A DNA stretch of 64,000 bases from Sphingomonas sp. GM_Shp_1 (lineage in GTDB: Bacteria; Pseudomonadota; Alphaproteobacteria; Sphingomonadales; Sphingomonadaceae): the NCBI RefSeq assembly GCF_026540895.1, contig NZ_JALNUR010000003.1:1-64000 (forward strand). Reading direction: 5' to 3'. This document shows positions 39,609-47,532 of the stretch, in pieces. Below the pieces are notes generated by a model. That model was given only the letters and a program-made list of their open reading frames with translations, was not told where the DNA came from and made no database searches. How positions within the stretch are numbered: the first letter of the stretch is position 1; each line of letters begins with the position of its first letter. Position numbers and translations under genes: made by a program.

Positions 39609-42401
39609 TCAGCGCGCCGTGGGGATCACCACGGGCGTGCCAAGCTCGAGATTCGTGAATTGGTCGCGGATGCGCTGCCAGTCGCCGACCAGCACCCAAT
39701 GGACCGTATCCGGATCGGACAGCGCGCCGGTGGCGCCCCGCAATTGGCCGAGCGTCAGCGACTGAAGCCGGATCGGCTCGCGCACGACATCGTCATGCGG
39801 CAGCCCGTCGGATTCGGCGTCCGCCATGGCCTGGAGCAGGTTCGCATTCCCCTCCAGCTTGGCCGCACTCTGGTTGGCCACGCTGGTCGCGATACGGGTC
39901 AACTCGCGCTGCTCGGGCGGACGATCGCCGTTCAGGCCGCGCATCTCCTTGATCAGCTCCGCGACCGAGTCCCCGCTATGCTCCCGGCTGACCGAGCCCG
40001 CGAGGATCCAGCGCCGTTCGCCGCGCGTGTCGTACAGGCCCGATCCGATGCCGTAGGTCCAGCCCTTGTCGGCGCGCAGGTTGCTGCCGATCCGGGCGGT
40101 CGAATTGCCGCCATAGACCTCGTTGACGGTCCAGGTCGCAGCCGCCTCCGGGCTGCCGGGCGTGGCGGCCGGGATGACCTTGCCCGCCATGATGAAGGTC
40201 TGCGCCGCCCCCGGCTTGTCGATGACCGTCAGGGATGGCGTCGGGGTGCCGTGCGCTGGCGGGATCGTCGGAGCCGGTGCCGCCGGACCCTGCGCGGCCC
40301 ATCCGGCCAGCGCCTTTTCCAACAGCGGCTTCAGGACAGCCATGCTGGTATCCCCCGCGATATACAGCGTCGCGCGATCGGGCCGTACGTGGCCGCGATA
40401 CCATTCGCGCAAGGAGGCGGGATCGATCGCTTCCGTCGCCTGGATGTCCGTCGAAACATCCGGCGCGGGGGCATAGGGATGACCGGCGCCGTATATGGCG
40501 TTGAACAGCGCCCGATCGGCGAGCGCGGAGTTGTTCGATCGCTGGGCGGCCAGTTGCTCGCCGCGTGCCTTTTTCAGCGCTCCGACCGCCTCCGGGGTGA
40601 TGCCGGGCCGGGTCAGCACATCGCCCAGGAAAGCGACTCCGTCCGCCAGTCGCTTCGCATCCCACCCGACGCTCAGGTCGGCATGGTCGAGTTCGGCGGT
40701 CTTGTTGATCCACCCGTTCAGCATCTCGGCGCGATCGGCGCGGGAGCGTTGATCCGGGGTGGTGCCGTTTCCGGCCAGCAGGTCGAGCGCGAGCGGCGCG
40801 ATCACCCGCGAAGGGCCTGCAAGACCCGCATCGTCGAGGCGAAGCAGCGCGCTGTCGGTCATGGCGCCGGGCCGGGGGACCAGCACCACCTTCAACCCGT
40901 TGGACAGGCGCGCTCGCTCCACCGCCGGAAACACGATCGGCGTCATCTGGCCTATCGGCGGCGGTCCCTGGGTCAGGTCATAGCCCCCCGGCGTCGCCTG
41001 CGCCGTCGGCTTGGGACGGACGATCAGTCGGTAGCCGGGGCGACCATAGACCGCCTCGACTTCACGCCGGACACTCTCCGGCGTCGCCGTGCGCAGTTCG
41101 CGCAAGTAAGTCGCGGCATAGTCGGTATCGTCGGTCTGGTTCGCCGCCCGAGCCTGCAGGAACGCCTTGCCCGACGTGCTGTCCTGCAACCCGAACATAT
41201 ATTGCGTGCGGGCCGCCCGCGCGCGTTCCAGTTCGTCGGGGGTGGGGCCCTCGGCGATGTAGCGGGCGATGACGGCGTCGATCTCCGCCTCGGCGCGCGT
41301 GATCTGGTCCGCCGGGATACCGTCGATGACGAAGCCCATCCGGCTCGATAGCTGTCCTTCGTTGAAGGTGACGAAGGCGGAACTGGCGATGCCCAGTTCC
41401 TCGATCAGGCGCCGGTTGAGCCGCGAGCGCGCGCCCGCCGCCATGATCTGCGCGGTCAGGTCCAGCGCGGCGATCGACGGCGAGCCCTGTGGCGGTGCGA
41501 TATAGGTGGCATAGATACGCCCCTGCGGCACCGACCGGAAAATCTCGCGCCGCACCGGTCCGGTCATCGGCGACGTCCGCGTCAGCAGCCGGTCGAGCGG
41601 CTGTCGGGGTGCCAGTCCGCCGAAATATTTCTCGACCAGCCGCCTGGCCTCGTCCCCGGTGACATCGCCAGCCAGGATCAGTGTCGCGTTCGACGGGCCA
41701 TAATGGGCGTCGAACCACTGGCGGGCGATATCCACGGTCACCGCCTCCAGATCGGCATCCTCGCCGATCACGCTGTGGTGATAGGGATGGTCCGCCGGAT
41801 ACATATCCGCCAGCGTGGTCGCTTCGTCGGTGCCGTCGGGGCGGCTGCCGCGCTGGCGCTTCTCGTTCAGCACGACCCCGACCTCGCGCTTCACCCGCTC
41901 GGGCGTCAGTGCTTCGCCGACATAGCCCATCCGGTCGGCTTCGAGGAACAATACCCGCTCCAGCGCGGCACGCGGAAACGTCTCGAACAGGGTCGTGGCG
42001 TCCTGGTTCGTGCTGGCATTGACGTTGGTCGCGCCCAGATCCCGCAGCGAGACGAAAGCGTTCTGATTCCAATGTGCGCTGCCGTCGAGCAGGAGATGCT
42101 CGTAGAGATGCGCATAACCATATTGGCCCGGCTTTTCGTCCTTCGACCCGACATCATAGACCACGGTCGCGGTGATGAGCGGCACGCGCTTGCTGGTCTG
42201 GACGATGACCTTCAGTCCGTTGGACAGCGTGAAGCGCGTGACAGGGTCACTGATCGCCGATGGTGCGCTCGTCGGCTGCCGGTTCTGTACCGTGACCGGA
42301 TGGCCCGCCGATCGCACATTGTTTCGCATCGAACCATCGGGGGCGACGGTTCCAGACGCGGCAATGGCCGACAGCGCAACAAACGGAAAGAAGCTTATCA
42401 T
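39609..42401 (-). CDS. M16-family zinc protease, PqqL/FusC-like
   Basis: 930 residues, about the size of E. coli PqqL. Signal-like N-terminus (MISFFPFVALSAIAAS). The N-terminal M16 half holds the inverted zinc motif HLYEH (His98, Glu101, His102), with Glu173 and the third ligand Glu180 at insulysin-like spacing (KREVGVVLNEKRQR). The second half (about 480-930) is the inactive M16 partner (LSNGLKVVLVPRPGA, NEVYGGNSTARIGSNLR). The two halves form a clamshell that digests small substrates. First gene of the five-gene minus-strand operon; predicted periplasmic processing of the cargo of the adjacent receptor. Confidence 0.9.
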   Translation of the reverse strand: MISFFPFVALSAIAASGTVAPDGSMRNNVRSAGHPVTVQNRQPTSAPSAISDPVTRFTLSNGLKVIVQTSKRVPLITATVVYDVGSKDEKPGQYGYAHLYEHLLLDGSAHWNQNAFVSLRDLGATNVNASTNQDATTLFETFPRAALERVLFLEADRMGYVGEALTPERVKREVGVVLNEKRQRGSRPDGTDEATTLADMYPADHPYHHSVIGEDADLEAVTVDIARQWFDAHYGPSNATLILAGDVTGDEARRLVEKYFGGLAPRQPLDRLLTRTSPMTGPVRREIFRSVPQGRIYATYIAPPQGSPSIAALDLTAQIMAAGARSRLNRRLIEELGIASSAFVTFNEGQLSSRMGFVIDGIPADQITRAEAEIDAVIARYIAEGPTPDELERARAARTQYMFGLQDSTSGKAFLQARAANQTDDTDYAATYLRELRTATPESVRREVEAVYGRPGYRLIVRPKPTAQATPGGYDLTQGPPPIGQMTPIVFPAVERARLSNGLKVVLVPRPGAMTDSALLRLDDAGLAGPSRVIAPLALDLLAGNGTTPDQRSRADRAEMLNGWINKTAELDHADLSVGWDAKRLADGVAFLGDVLTRPGITPEAVGALKKARGEQLAAQRSNNSALADRALFNAIYGAGHPYAPAPDVSTDIQATEAIDPASLREWYRGHVRPDRATLYIAGDTSMAVLKPLLEKALAGWAAQGPAAPAPTIPPAHGTPTPSLTVIDKPGAAQTFIMAGKVIPAATPGSPEAAATWTVNEVYGGNSTARIGSNLRADKGWTYGIGSGLYDTRGERRWILAGSVSREHSGDSVAELIKEMRGLNGDRPPEQRELTRIATSVANQSAAKLEGNANLLQAMADAESDGLPHDDVVREPIRLQSLTLGQLRGATGALSDPDTVHWVLVGDWQRIRDQFTNLELGTPVVIPTAR

Positions 42402-42454
42402 TCGGTGACATTAGCGATTGCTAGGCCGCTGGCTTCAGGCCAAAAGTCTAAAAG
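42402..42454. promoter_or_regulatory. divergent promoter region, M16 operon / MocR-like gene
   Basis: Only 53 bp separate the two divergent start codons. It contains the inverted repeat TAGC-GATT-GCTA (42412-42423) and a TGGC...GCCA dyad (about 42431-42444). Binding of the MocR-like protein here would affect both genes. Confidence 0.4.
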
Positions 42455-43897
42455 ATGATCAGCCTGTCCCACCTATTTGACCAGGACACTCCATCGACGG
42501 AGGCGGAGCCGACGGAAGCCGGCTCGTCGGCGGCCGAGGGCAACAAGGTGCTGCGCCTCGTCCAGACCGTCGGCCAGGCGATGGCCGATGGTCGCCTTGC
42601 GCCCGGCCAGAGACTGCCCTCGATCCGGGCCATGGCCGCCGAGCATGGTGTGAGCCGCGACACCGTACAGCGCGCCTATGACAAGTTGGTTGCTGGCGGG
42701 AAAATCCAGTCGCGGCGCGGCGCGGGCTTTTTTGTCGTCGCGACGACCCCGCCGCCCGCCCGCGACAGAACGCCGGCGACGGTCGACTTCGAAGCGTTTC
42801 AACTCATCTACTCCGATCTGCCGCCCGATCGCGTTCCGGGAAGCGGTTTGCTGCATCACGACGATGGCTCGACCGAAGAACTGGCACGCGTGCTCAAGGG
42901 GGCGGCCACCTTGGGCAGGCGACTGGGCCGATATGGCGACCCGGCAGGCTATCTGCCGCTACGCGAGGAGTTGCAGAACAAGCTACGGATGGACGGCGTC
43001 GATGCGCCGATCGATTCGATCATCACGGCTCCGGGCTGCATCGCCGGCCTGACCCTGTGCATCCGCTCGTTCGTGCGGTACCGCACGCCGGTCCTGATCG
43101 AGGACCCGTGTTCCTTCGCCCATCTTGCCGTATTGCTGGCGCAAGGCGCGGAGATCTACCGCATCCCGCGCGAGGCGGACGGTCCGAACCTCGAAGTGCT
43201 GCGCCTGATGTGCGAGCGCCACCGACCCAAGATGTTCCTGTTGTCGTCCATGCTTCAGAACCCCACGGGCACCAGCATCTCGTTGCACAAGGCGCGAAAG
43301 TTGCTGGAGATCGCGGCCGAGTTCGACATGACGCTGGTCGACGACGCCAGTTACGCCGATCTGGCGCCAGTGACCGATGGTCGCCCCGCGGTGCCGCTGA
43401 TCCTGCTCGATCAGTTGGAACATGTGATCCATGTCGGCGGCTTTTCCCAGACCCTCTCGCCGGAGATGGGCGTCGGTTACATCGTTGCGGGTGAGCGCTT
43501 CATGGAGTTGCTGCGCCTGTTTCGTCCCGTCCAGGGCCTCGCAAACATGCTGATCCCCGAGCGTGTGGTCTATCGTTTCCTTCACGACGGACTTTATCGC
43601 CGACGTTGCGAACGCATCCGGTCCCGGTTGCTGCGCCGTGGCGTCACCCTGCGTCACTTGCTGGCGTCGACGCCGGTGAAGCCGGCACAGCCGACGGCAA
43701 CGGGCGGCACTTTTTTGTGGGCCAATCTCGGCGAGGGCGTCGATTCGAGCAGTGTCGCCAAACGGATGCTGGCCAAGGGCTATCTGACCGCGCCAGGGTC
43801 CCATTTCCTGCTGCCCAAGATTGGCCAGCCTTTCATGCGTTTCAACGTGACCACCACCACGCCAGCCGCGATCGAAGCCCTTATCGCGTGCATATAG
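42455..43897 (+). CDS. MocR/PdxR-like GntR regulator lacking the PLP lysine
   Basis: 480 residues. The N-terminal GntR winged helix (about 30-95) has LAPGQRLPSIRAMAAEHG and SRDTVQRAYDKLVAGG; the C-terminal domain (about 130-480) is aminotransferase-like (GDPAGYLPLREEL, NPTGTSISLHKA, VDDASYADL). At the position of the Schiff-base lysine the sequence is GGFSQTLSP, with Gln332 in place of the FSKTL lysine, so PLP cannot be bound covalently. It is divergent from the M16-TBDR-ABC operon with 53 bp between starts and is its probable regulator. The ligand may be non-PLP, for example a peptide or amino acid. Confidence 0.88.
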   Translation: MISLSHLFDQDTPSTEAEPTEAGSSAAEGNKVLRLVQTVGQAMADGRLAPGQRLPSIRAMAAEHGVSRDTVQRAYDKLVAGGKIQSRRGAGFFVVATTPPPARDRTPATVDFEAFQLIYSDLPPDRVPGSGLLHHDDGSTEELARVLKGAATLGRRLGRYGDPAGYLPLREELQNKLRMDGVDAPIDSIITAPGCIAGLTLCIRSFVRYRTPVLIEDPCSFAHLAVLLAQGAEIYRIPREADGPNLEVLRLMCERHRPKMFLLSSMLQNPTGTSISLHKARKLLEIAAEFDMTLVDDASYADLAPVTDGRPAVPLILLDQLEHVIHVGGFSQTLSPEMGVGYIVAGERFMELLRLFRPVQGLANMLIPERVVYRFLHDGLYRRRCERIRSRLLRRGVTLRHLLASTPVKPAQPTATGGTFLWANLGEGVDSSSVAKRMLAKGYLTAPGSHFLLPKIGQPFMRFNVTTTTPAAIEALIACI

Positions 43898-44015
43898 CCG
43901 CTTCATGCCCTTCCTCTCCGCTGAATAACGCGTACATTCGGTCCATCACCGCGCGAAACGGTGCTGACCACATCGCCCCCGTCGTCGACCATCCGGTCGC
44001 TACGGCCGATCCGAT

Positions 44016-45179
44016 TCAGGCGCGGCTGTCCGTCCGGGAGAGAAGGCCGTCGATAGCCGCCAATATCGCGGTGTGGATTGCGATCCGGGCTTCGCCGATG
44101 CGCTTGTTGTCGCGGGTGGGATTTACGCGATTGGTCAGGAGGACGATGAAGGCGTCACGCTGGCGGTCGATATAAATAGACGTGCCGGTGAAGCCGGTAT
44201 GGATCAGCGCGTCGGGGGAAGCGCGTGGCCCGGCAAAGCTGCCGAATGCGTCGGGCATGTCCCACCCGAGCGCGCGGGACGTGCCCGGCGGTTCGGCCTG
44301 GCGTGTCGTGAAGGCGGCGATAGTGGATGGCTTCAGCAGGCCTTTACCGCCGCGAAGATAGAGTTCCGCCAGCTTGGCCAAGTCCGACGCGGTCGAAAAG
44401 AGCCCGGCATGCCCGGCGACGCCGCCCAGCACATAGGCGTTCTCGTCATGCACGACGCCCCGGATCAGCCGGTGGCGGAATATATCGTCCTGCTCGGTCG
44501 GCGCGATCCTTTCCAACCGGCTGGTGGGCGGGTTGAAGCCGGTATCCTTCATACCCAGCGGCCCGAACGCCTCGTCGTGCAGGAACCGGTCGAGCGGCTT
44601 GCCCGACAGGCGCTCGACGATCTCGCCCATCAGGATCATGTTCTCGTCGCGATACTGGTAGCGCGAGCCGGGTGGCCAGGCGACCGGCATATGGTCGATC
44701 AGGGCGAGCAGTTCCTGCCGGTTGTGGCTGTGCTGCCAGAGGAGATCGGTGGTGAACAGGCCCGAACTATGGCTGAGCAGGTGCCGTATGGTGATCCGCT
44801 CATGTCCGGGCGTGGCAGCGAAAGCCGGGAGATAGGCGATCACCGGGCGGTCGAGATCCAGCAACCCCCGGTCATAGAGCAGCTCGGCTGCGGTCGTCGT
44901 GCCGACGACCTTGGTGAGCGAGGCGAGATCGAAGATCGCGTTGCGGGGCATCGGCGGCGCATCGGGCGCGGACGACATCAGTCCGAAGCTGCGCAGCGCC
45001 ACCAGCCTGCCATGGGTGCCGATCGCAACGACCGCGCCAGGAAAAGCCTTGCCGACCCAGGATTGGATCTCGTCAAAGGCGGCGGCGAAGCGCGGCGTCC
45101 GCGCCCCGGCGGCGACCGAGGGGGCGAACATCGCCGCCACGGTCATCCCCTGTACGAAGCGCCGCCGGTCGATCGTCAT
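44016..45179 (-). CDS. Tat-exported serine hydrolase, class C beta-lactamase fold
   Basis: 387 residues from MTIDRRRFVQG, a twin-arginine signal with cleavage near SVAAGA. The SxxK motif is ASLTK (Ser87, Lys90), the second motif is YRDEN and the third is HTGFTGTSI. The family includes esterases, D-aminopeptidases and DD-peptidases as well as beta-lactamases; true AmpC residues are not evident. The start overlaps the stop of the acylase gene, so it is coexpressed with that gene and the receptor upstream. Action on peptidoglycan fragments or D-amino-acid peptides in the periplasm fits the neighbourhood. Confidence 0.85.
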   Translation of the reverse strand: MTIDRRRFVQGMTVAAMFAPSVAAGARTPRFAAAFDEIQSWVGKAFPGAVVAIGTHGRLVALRSFGLMSSAPDAPPMPRNAIFDLASLTKVVGTTTAAELLYDRGLLDLDRPVIAYLPAFAATPGHERITIRHLLSHSSGLFTTDLLWQHSHNRQELLALIDHMPVAWPPGSRYQYRDENMILMGEIVERLSGKPLDRFLHDEAFGPLGMKDTGFNPPTSRLERIAPTEQDDIFRHRLIRGVVHDENAYVLGGVAGHAGLFSTASDLAKLAELYLRGGKGLLKPSTIAAFTTRQAEPPGTSRALGWDMPDAFGSFAGPRASPDALIHTGFTGTSIYIDRQRDAFIVLLTNRVNPTRDNKRIGEARIAIHTAILAAIDGLLSRTDSRA

Positions 45180-47440
45180 GGGTGAAGCTCGGTCATGTGG
45201 CGAATATGCGCGTCGACCGCCTCTCTGCCAAAGGGAAAGGGGCGCGCCTGACCGGCCAGCCACGTCGCATAGCCATCACGGTAATGCGGAGAGCGCGGGT
45301 CGATCGACTGGCCGGGCAGGGACAGGATCAGGCTCTGATCCCAATCGCCGACATCGCACACCATCAGGAAGCTTGCGCCGTGGCTGACATGATGGTCGCG
45401 GGCGGTGACATAACCGCGCGCCATCACCGTGAAGGCATCGCCCCCGGATCGCCCGCCCTCGATCGCGGGAAGCACGGCGTCGATCCCTGGCCAGCCCGAC
45501 AGGGGATGGCGAAGGACGACGCGGTGGGCATCGCCCCAGCGCCAGAGGGCCGGATCGGCACCGAACGTCTCCACCGCGGCCTCCCAGGCCCGACCGAGCG
45601 CGCTTGCGAGAAGGGCATCGCGTGCCGCCTCCGGCTCGCTGCCGAGCCGCTCGTCGGGGCGGGTGAGCAGAGCGAGCATCGGTCGTGGATCGATCGACGT
45701 CACCAGATCGCGCGCCGTGTCGGGCACGATGGCGGCGAGGCACGCCTTGCCGAGTTCGCTCCATAGCATCTCGAACAGCGCGGCGGGTGCGCTGTCCGCG
45801 CCCAGCCGGGCATCCCAGTCGCGCAGCATGGCCGCCGCCTTTGCCGCCATGCCGTCGAGCCCCTTCGGCAGGAGTGGCAAAAGCGCCAGCGCGGGGAGGG
45901 ACAGGTCGTCATGCTGCAACGCCACGCTGTCGGACAGGCTATGGCTGCCTGCTTCGCTGAGAAGCTGCGCGATCCGGTCGTAGCGATAGGGGGCGTTCCA
46001 GGTGAAGCTCGTCACCCCGTTGGCCGACGACCAGTCCGGCGGAAGGTTGAACTGGTTGGCCGAGGCGAACCAGCCCTGCTCCGGATTGAGAAGGGTCGGC
46101 ATCTGCTTGGTTGGAAGGATGCCCTGCCAGTCATAGCCTCCGTCGCCCGGCACCGGCAACAGCCCGTCATGCCGTGGGCGGACCGGAACATGACCGAGCA
46201 GCCGCCAGCCGATATTGCCGTCGACATCGGCATAATGAAGATTGGTCGGGGCCACGTGCAGCCGCGCTGCTTCGGCAAGTTCGTCCCAGTTCCTCGCCAG
46301 GTTGAGCGCGATGATCGCGAAGGTCATGTTGGCGCCGGGACGCAGCGAGACCGACGCCATCGCCGTCGCGCGCAGGCGGGACGGATCGTGCAGCAGCACC
46401 GGGCCCTGTTCGGCATGGCGGAGCGTCACCACCACATCGTCGGCGTCCTTCACGCGGATCGTCTCGGTCGTCCGCGCGAACCGTTTCCACTGCCCCTGAT
46501 GGTGATAGGATTCGGGATCGTTCGGGTTGAGTTCTTGGACGTACAAATCCTCCTGGTCGATATGCGAGTTGGTCCGCCCGAACGCATAATAGTCGGTATG
46601 ACCCTGCATGATGCCGGGCATGCCGGGGCTTCCGGCGCCGATCACGTCGAAACCGGGCGCGGTGAGGTGGGCGAGGTGGCGGGGCGAGAAGCCGCCGATG
46701 CCGAGATGCGGGTCGTTGGCCAGGATCGGGCGACCGGTGGCCGAGCGTGCGGCGGCGATCGTCCAGGCGTTGCTGCCATGGGCTTCGCGGTCGAGACGGT
46801 CCTCGACCGGGTCGTAACCGGCGAACGACGCATCGGTCCAGGGCAGGGGCCCCTCGGTGTCGCCGAGGATACCCAGATCGGCCTGCGAAACGGCAGCCGG
46901 ATCAAGCCCCTCAGGTAATTGCGGCGTCCAGTCCCCGGCCAGCGGCGCGACCAGCGCGTCGAGGTCGAGCAGGCCGAGCGCCGCCAGCCGGGCGCGTCGA
47001 ACTTCGTCGGTGACGCTGCCCATGTCGCCGCTGCGGATGCGGACCAGATCGGCGATGTCCCAGCGCAGCGGTCGCAGCTTCAATACGCCATATTCGGGGG
47101 ACAAGAGCGAGGGATCGGCCTCCAGCTCGGCGATGCGGGCGTTGATCCCATCGACATAGGCCCGGGCGCAGGCGACCACTTCGGCGGGAAGCCCCGCCAA
47201 TTCGGCGGCGACGTCCCCGCGATAGAGGAGCAGGCGCGCGGCATGGTCATGGGGTACGAACCGCGCACCGAATGCCTCCGCCAATCGGCCGAGATCGCGC
47301 CGCAACTGGAGATCGATCTGGAACAGCCGGTCGCGCGCGACGACATAGCCCTGGCCGAAATAGGCATCGGGAATGGAGGATGCGCGAATATGCGGCACCC
47401 CCCATTCATCGTCGGCGATGGTCACGGGGCCGCGTGCCAT
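45176..47440 (-). CDS. penicillin-acylase-family Ntn hydrolase, no visible signal peptide
   Basis: 754 residues from the only plausible ATG (47440, MARGPVTIADDEWGVPHI). Self-cleaving amidase: the new N-terminal nucleophile is Ser223 in HGSNAW, followed by GRPILANDPHLG; the oxyanion region (HADVDGNIGW-like YADVDGNIGW) and GWFASANQ are present. Relatives hydrolyse N-acyl amides such as acyl-homoserine lactones, penicillins or acyl-amino acids, normally in the periplasm. Unlike the paralogue at 50760, this reading has no Sec or Tat signal. It lies 92 bp after the receptor stop and overlaps the serine hydrolase gene by 4 bp. Confidence 0.83.
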   Translation of the reverse strand: MARGPVTIADDEWGVPHIRASSIPDAYFGQGYVVARDRLFQIDLQLRRDLGRLAEAFGARFVPHDHAARLLLYRGDVAAELAGLPAEVVACARAYVDGINARIAELEADPSLLSPEYGVLKLRPLRWDIADLVRIRSGDMGSVTDEVRRARLAALGLLDLDALVAPLAGDWTPQLPEGLDPAAVSQADLGILGDTEGPLPWTDASFAGYDPVEDRLDREAHGSNAWTIAAARSATGRPILANDPHLGIGGFSPRHLAHLTAPGFDVIGAGSPGMPGIMQGHTDYYAFGRTNSHIDQEDLYVQELNPNDPESYHHQGQWKRFARTTETIRVKDADDVVVTLRHAEQGPVLLHDPSRLRATAMASVSLRPGANMTFAIIALNLARNWDELAEAARLHVAPTNLHYADVDGNIGWRLLGHVPVRPRHDGLLPVPGDGGYDWQGILPTKQMPTLLNPEQGWFASANQFNLPPDWSSANGVTSFTWNAPYRYDRIAQLLSEAGSHSLSDSVALQHDDLSLPALALLPLLPKGLDGMAAKAAAMLRDWDARLGADSAPAALFEMLWSELGKACLAAIVPDTARDLVTSIDPRPMLALLTRPDERLGSEPEAARDALLASALGRAWEAAVETFGADPALWRWGDAHRVVLRHPLSGWPGIDAVLPAIEGGRSGGDAFTVMARGYVTARDHHVSHGASFLMVCDVGDWDQSLILSLPGQSIDPRSPHYRDGYATWLAGQARPFPFGREAVDAHIRHMTELHP

Positions 47441-47532
47441 GCTGCCTAACGCTCTGGCGGCACGGGAGTATGGAACGGTGCCGGGAGGCGGCGGCGATGA
47501 TTGCGCATATATCTCATCGCCGCCGCACCGCT

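Noticed and set aside
44016-45179. Reading the two SxxK hydrolases as beta-lactamase resistance genes
   Set aside because: The fold is shared with esterases and DD-/D-aminopeptidases; no AmpC-specific features and no ampR gene; context points to cell-wall or D-peptide metabolism.
47446-47517. 23-codon minus-strand frame before the first acylase (MRYMRNHRRRLPAPF...)
   Set aside because: Could be a leader peptide or a frameshifted signal, but it lacks a hydrophobic core and a clear ribosome binding site; kept only as a note to the acylase finding.
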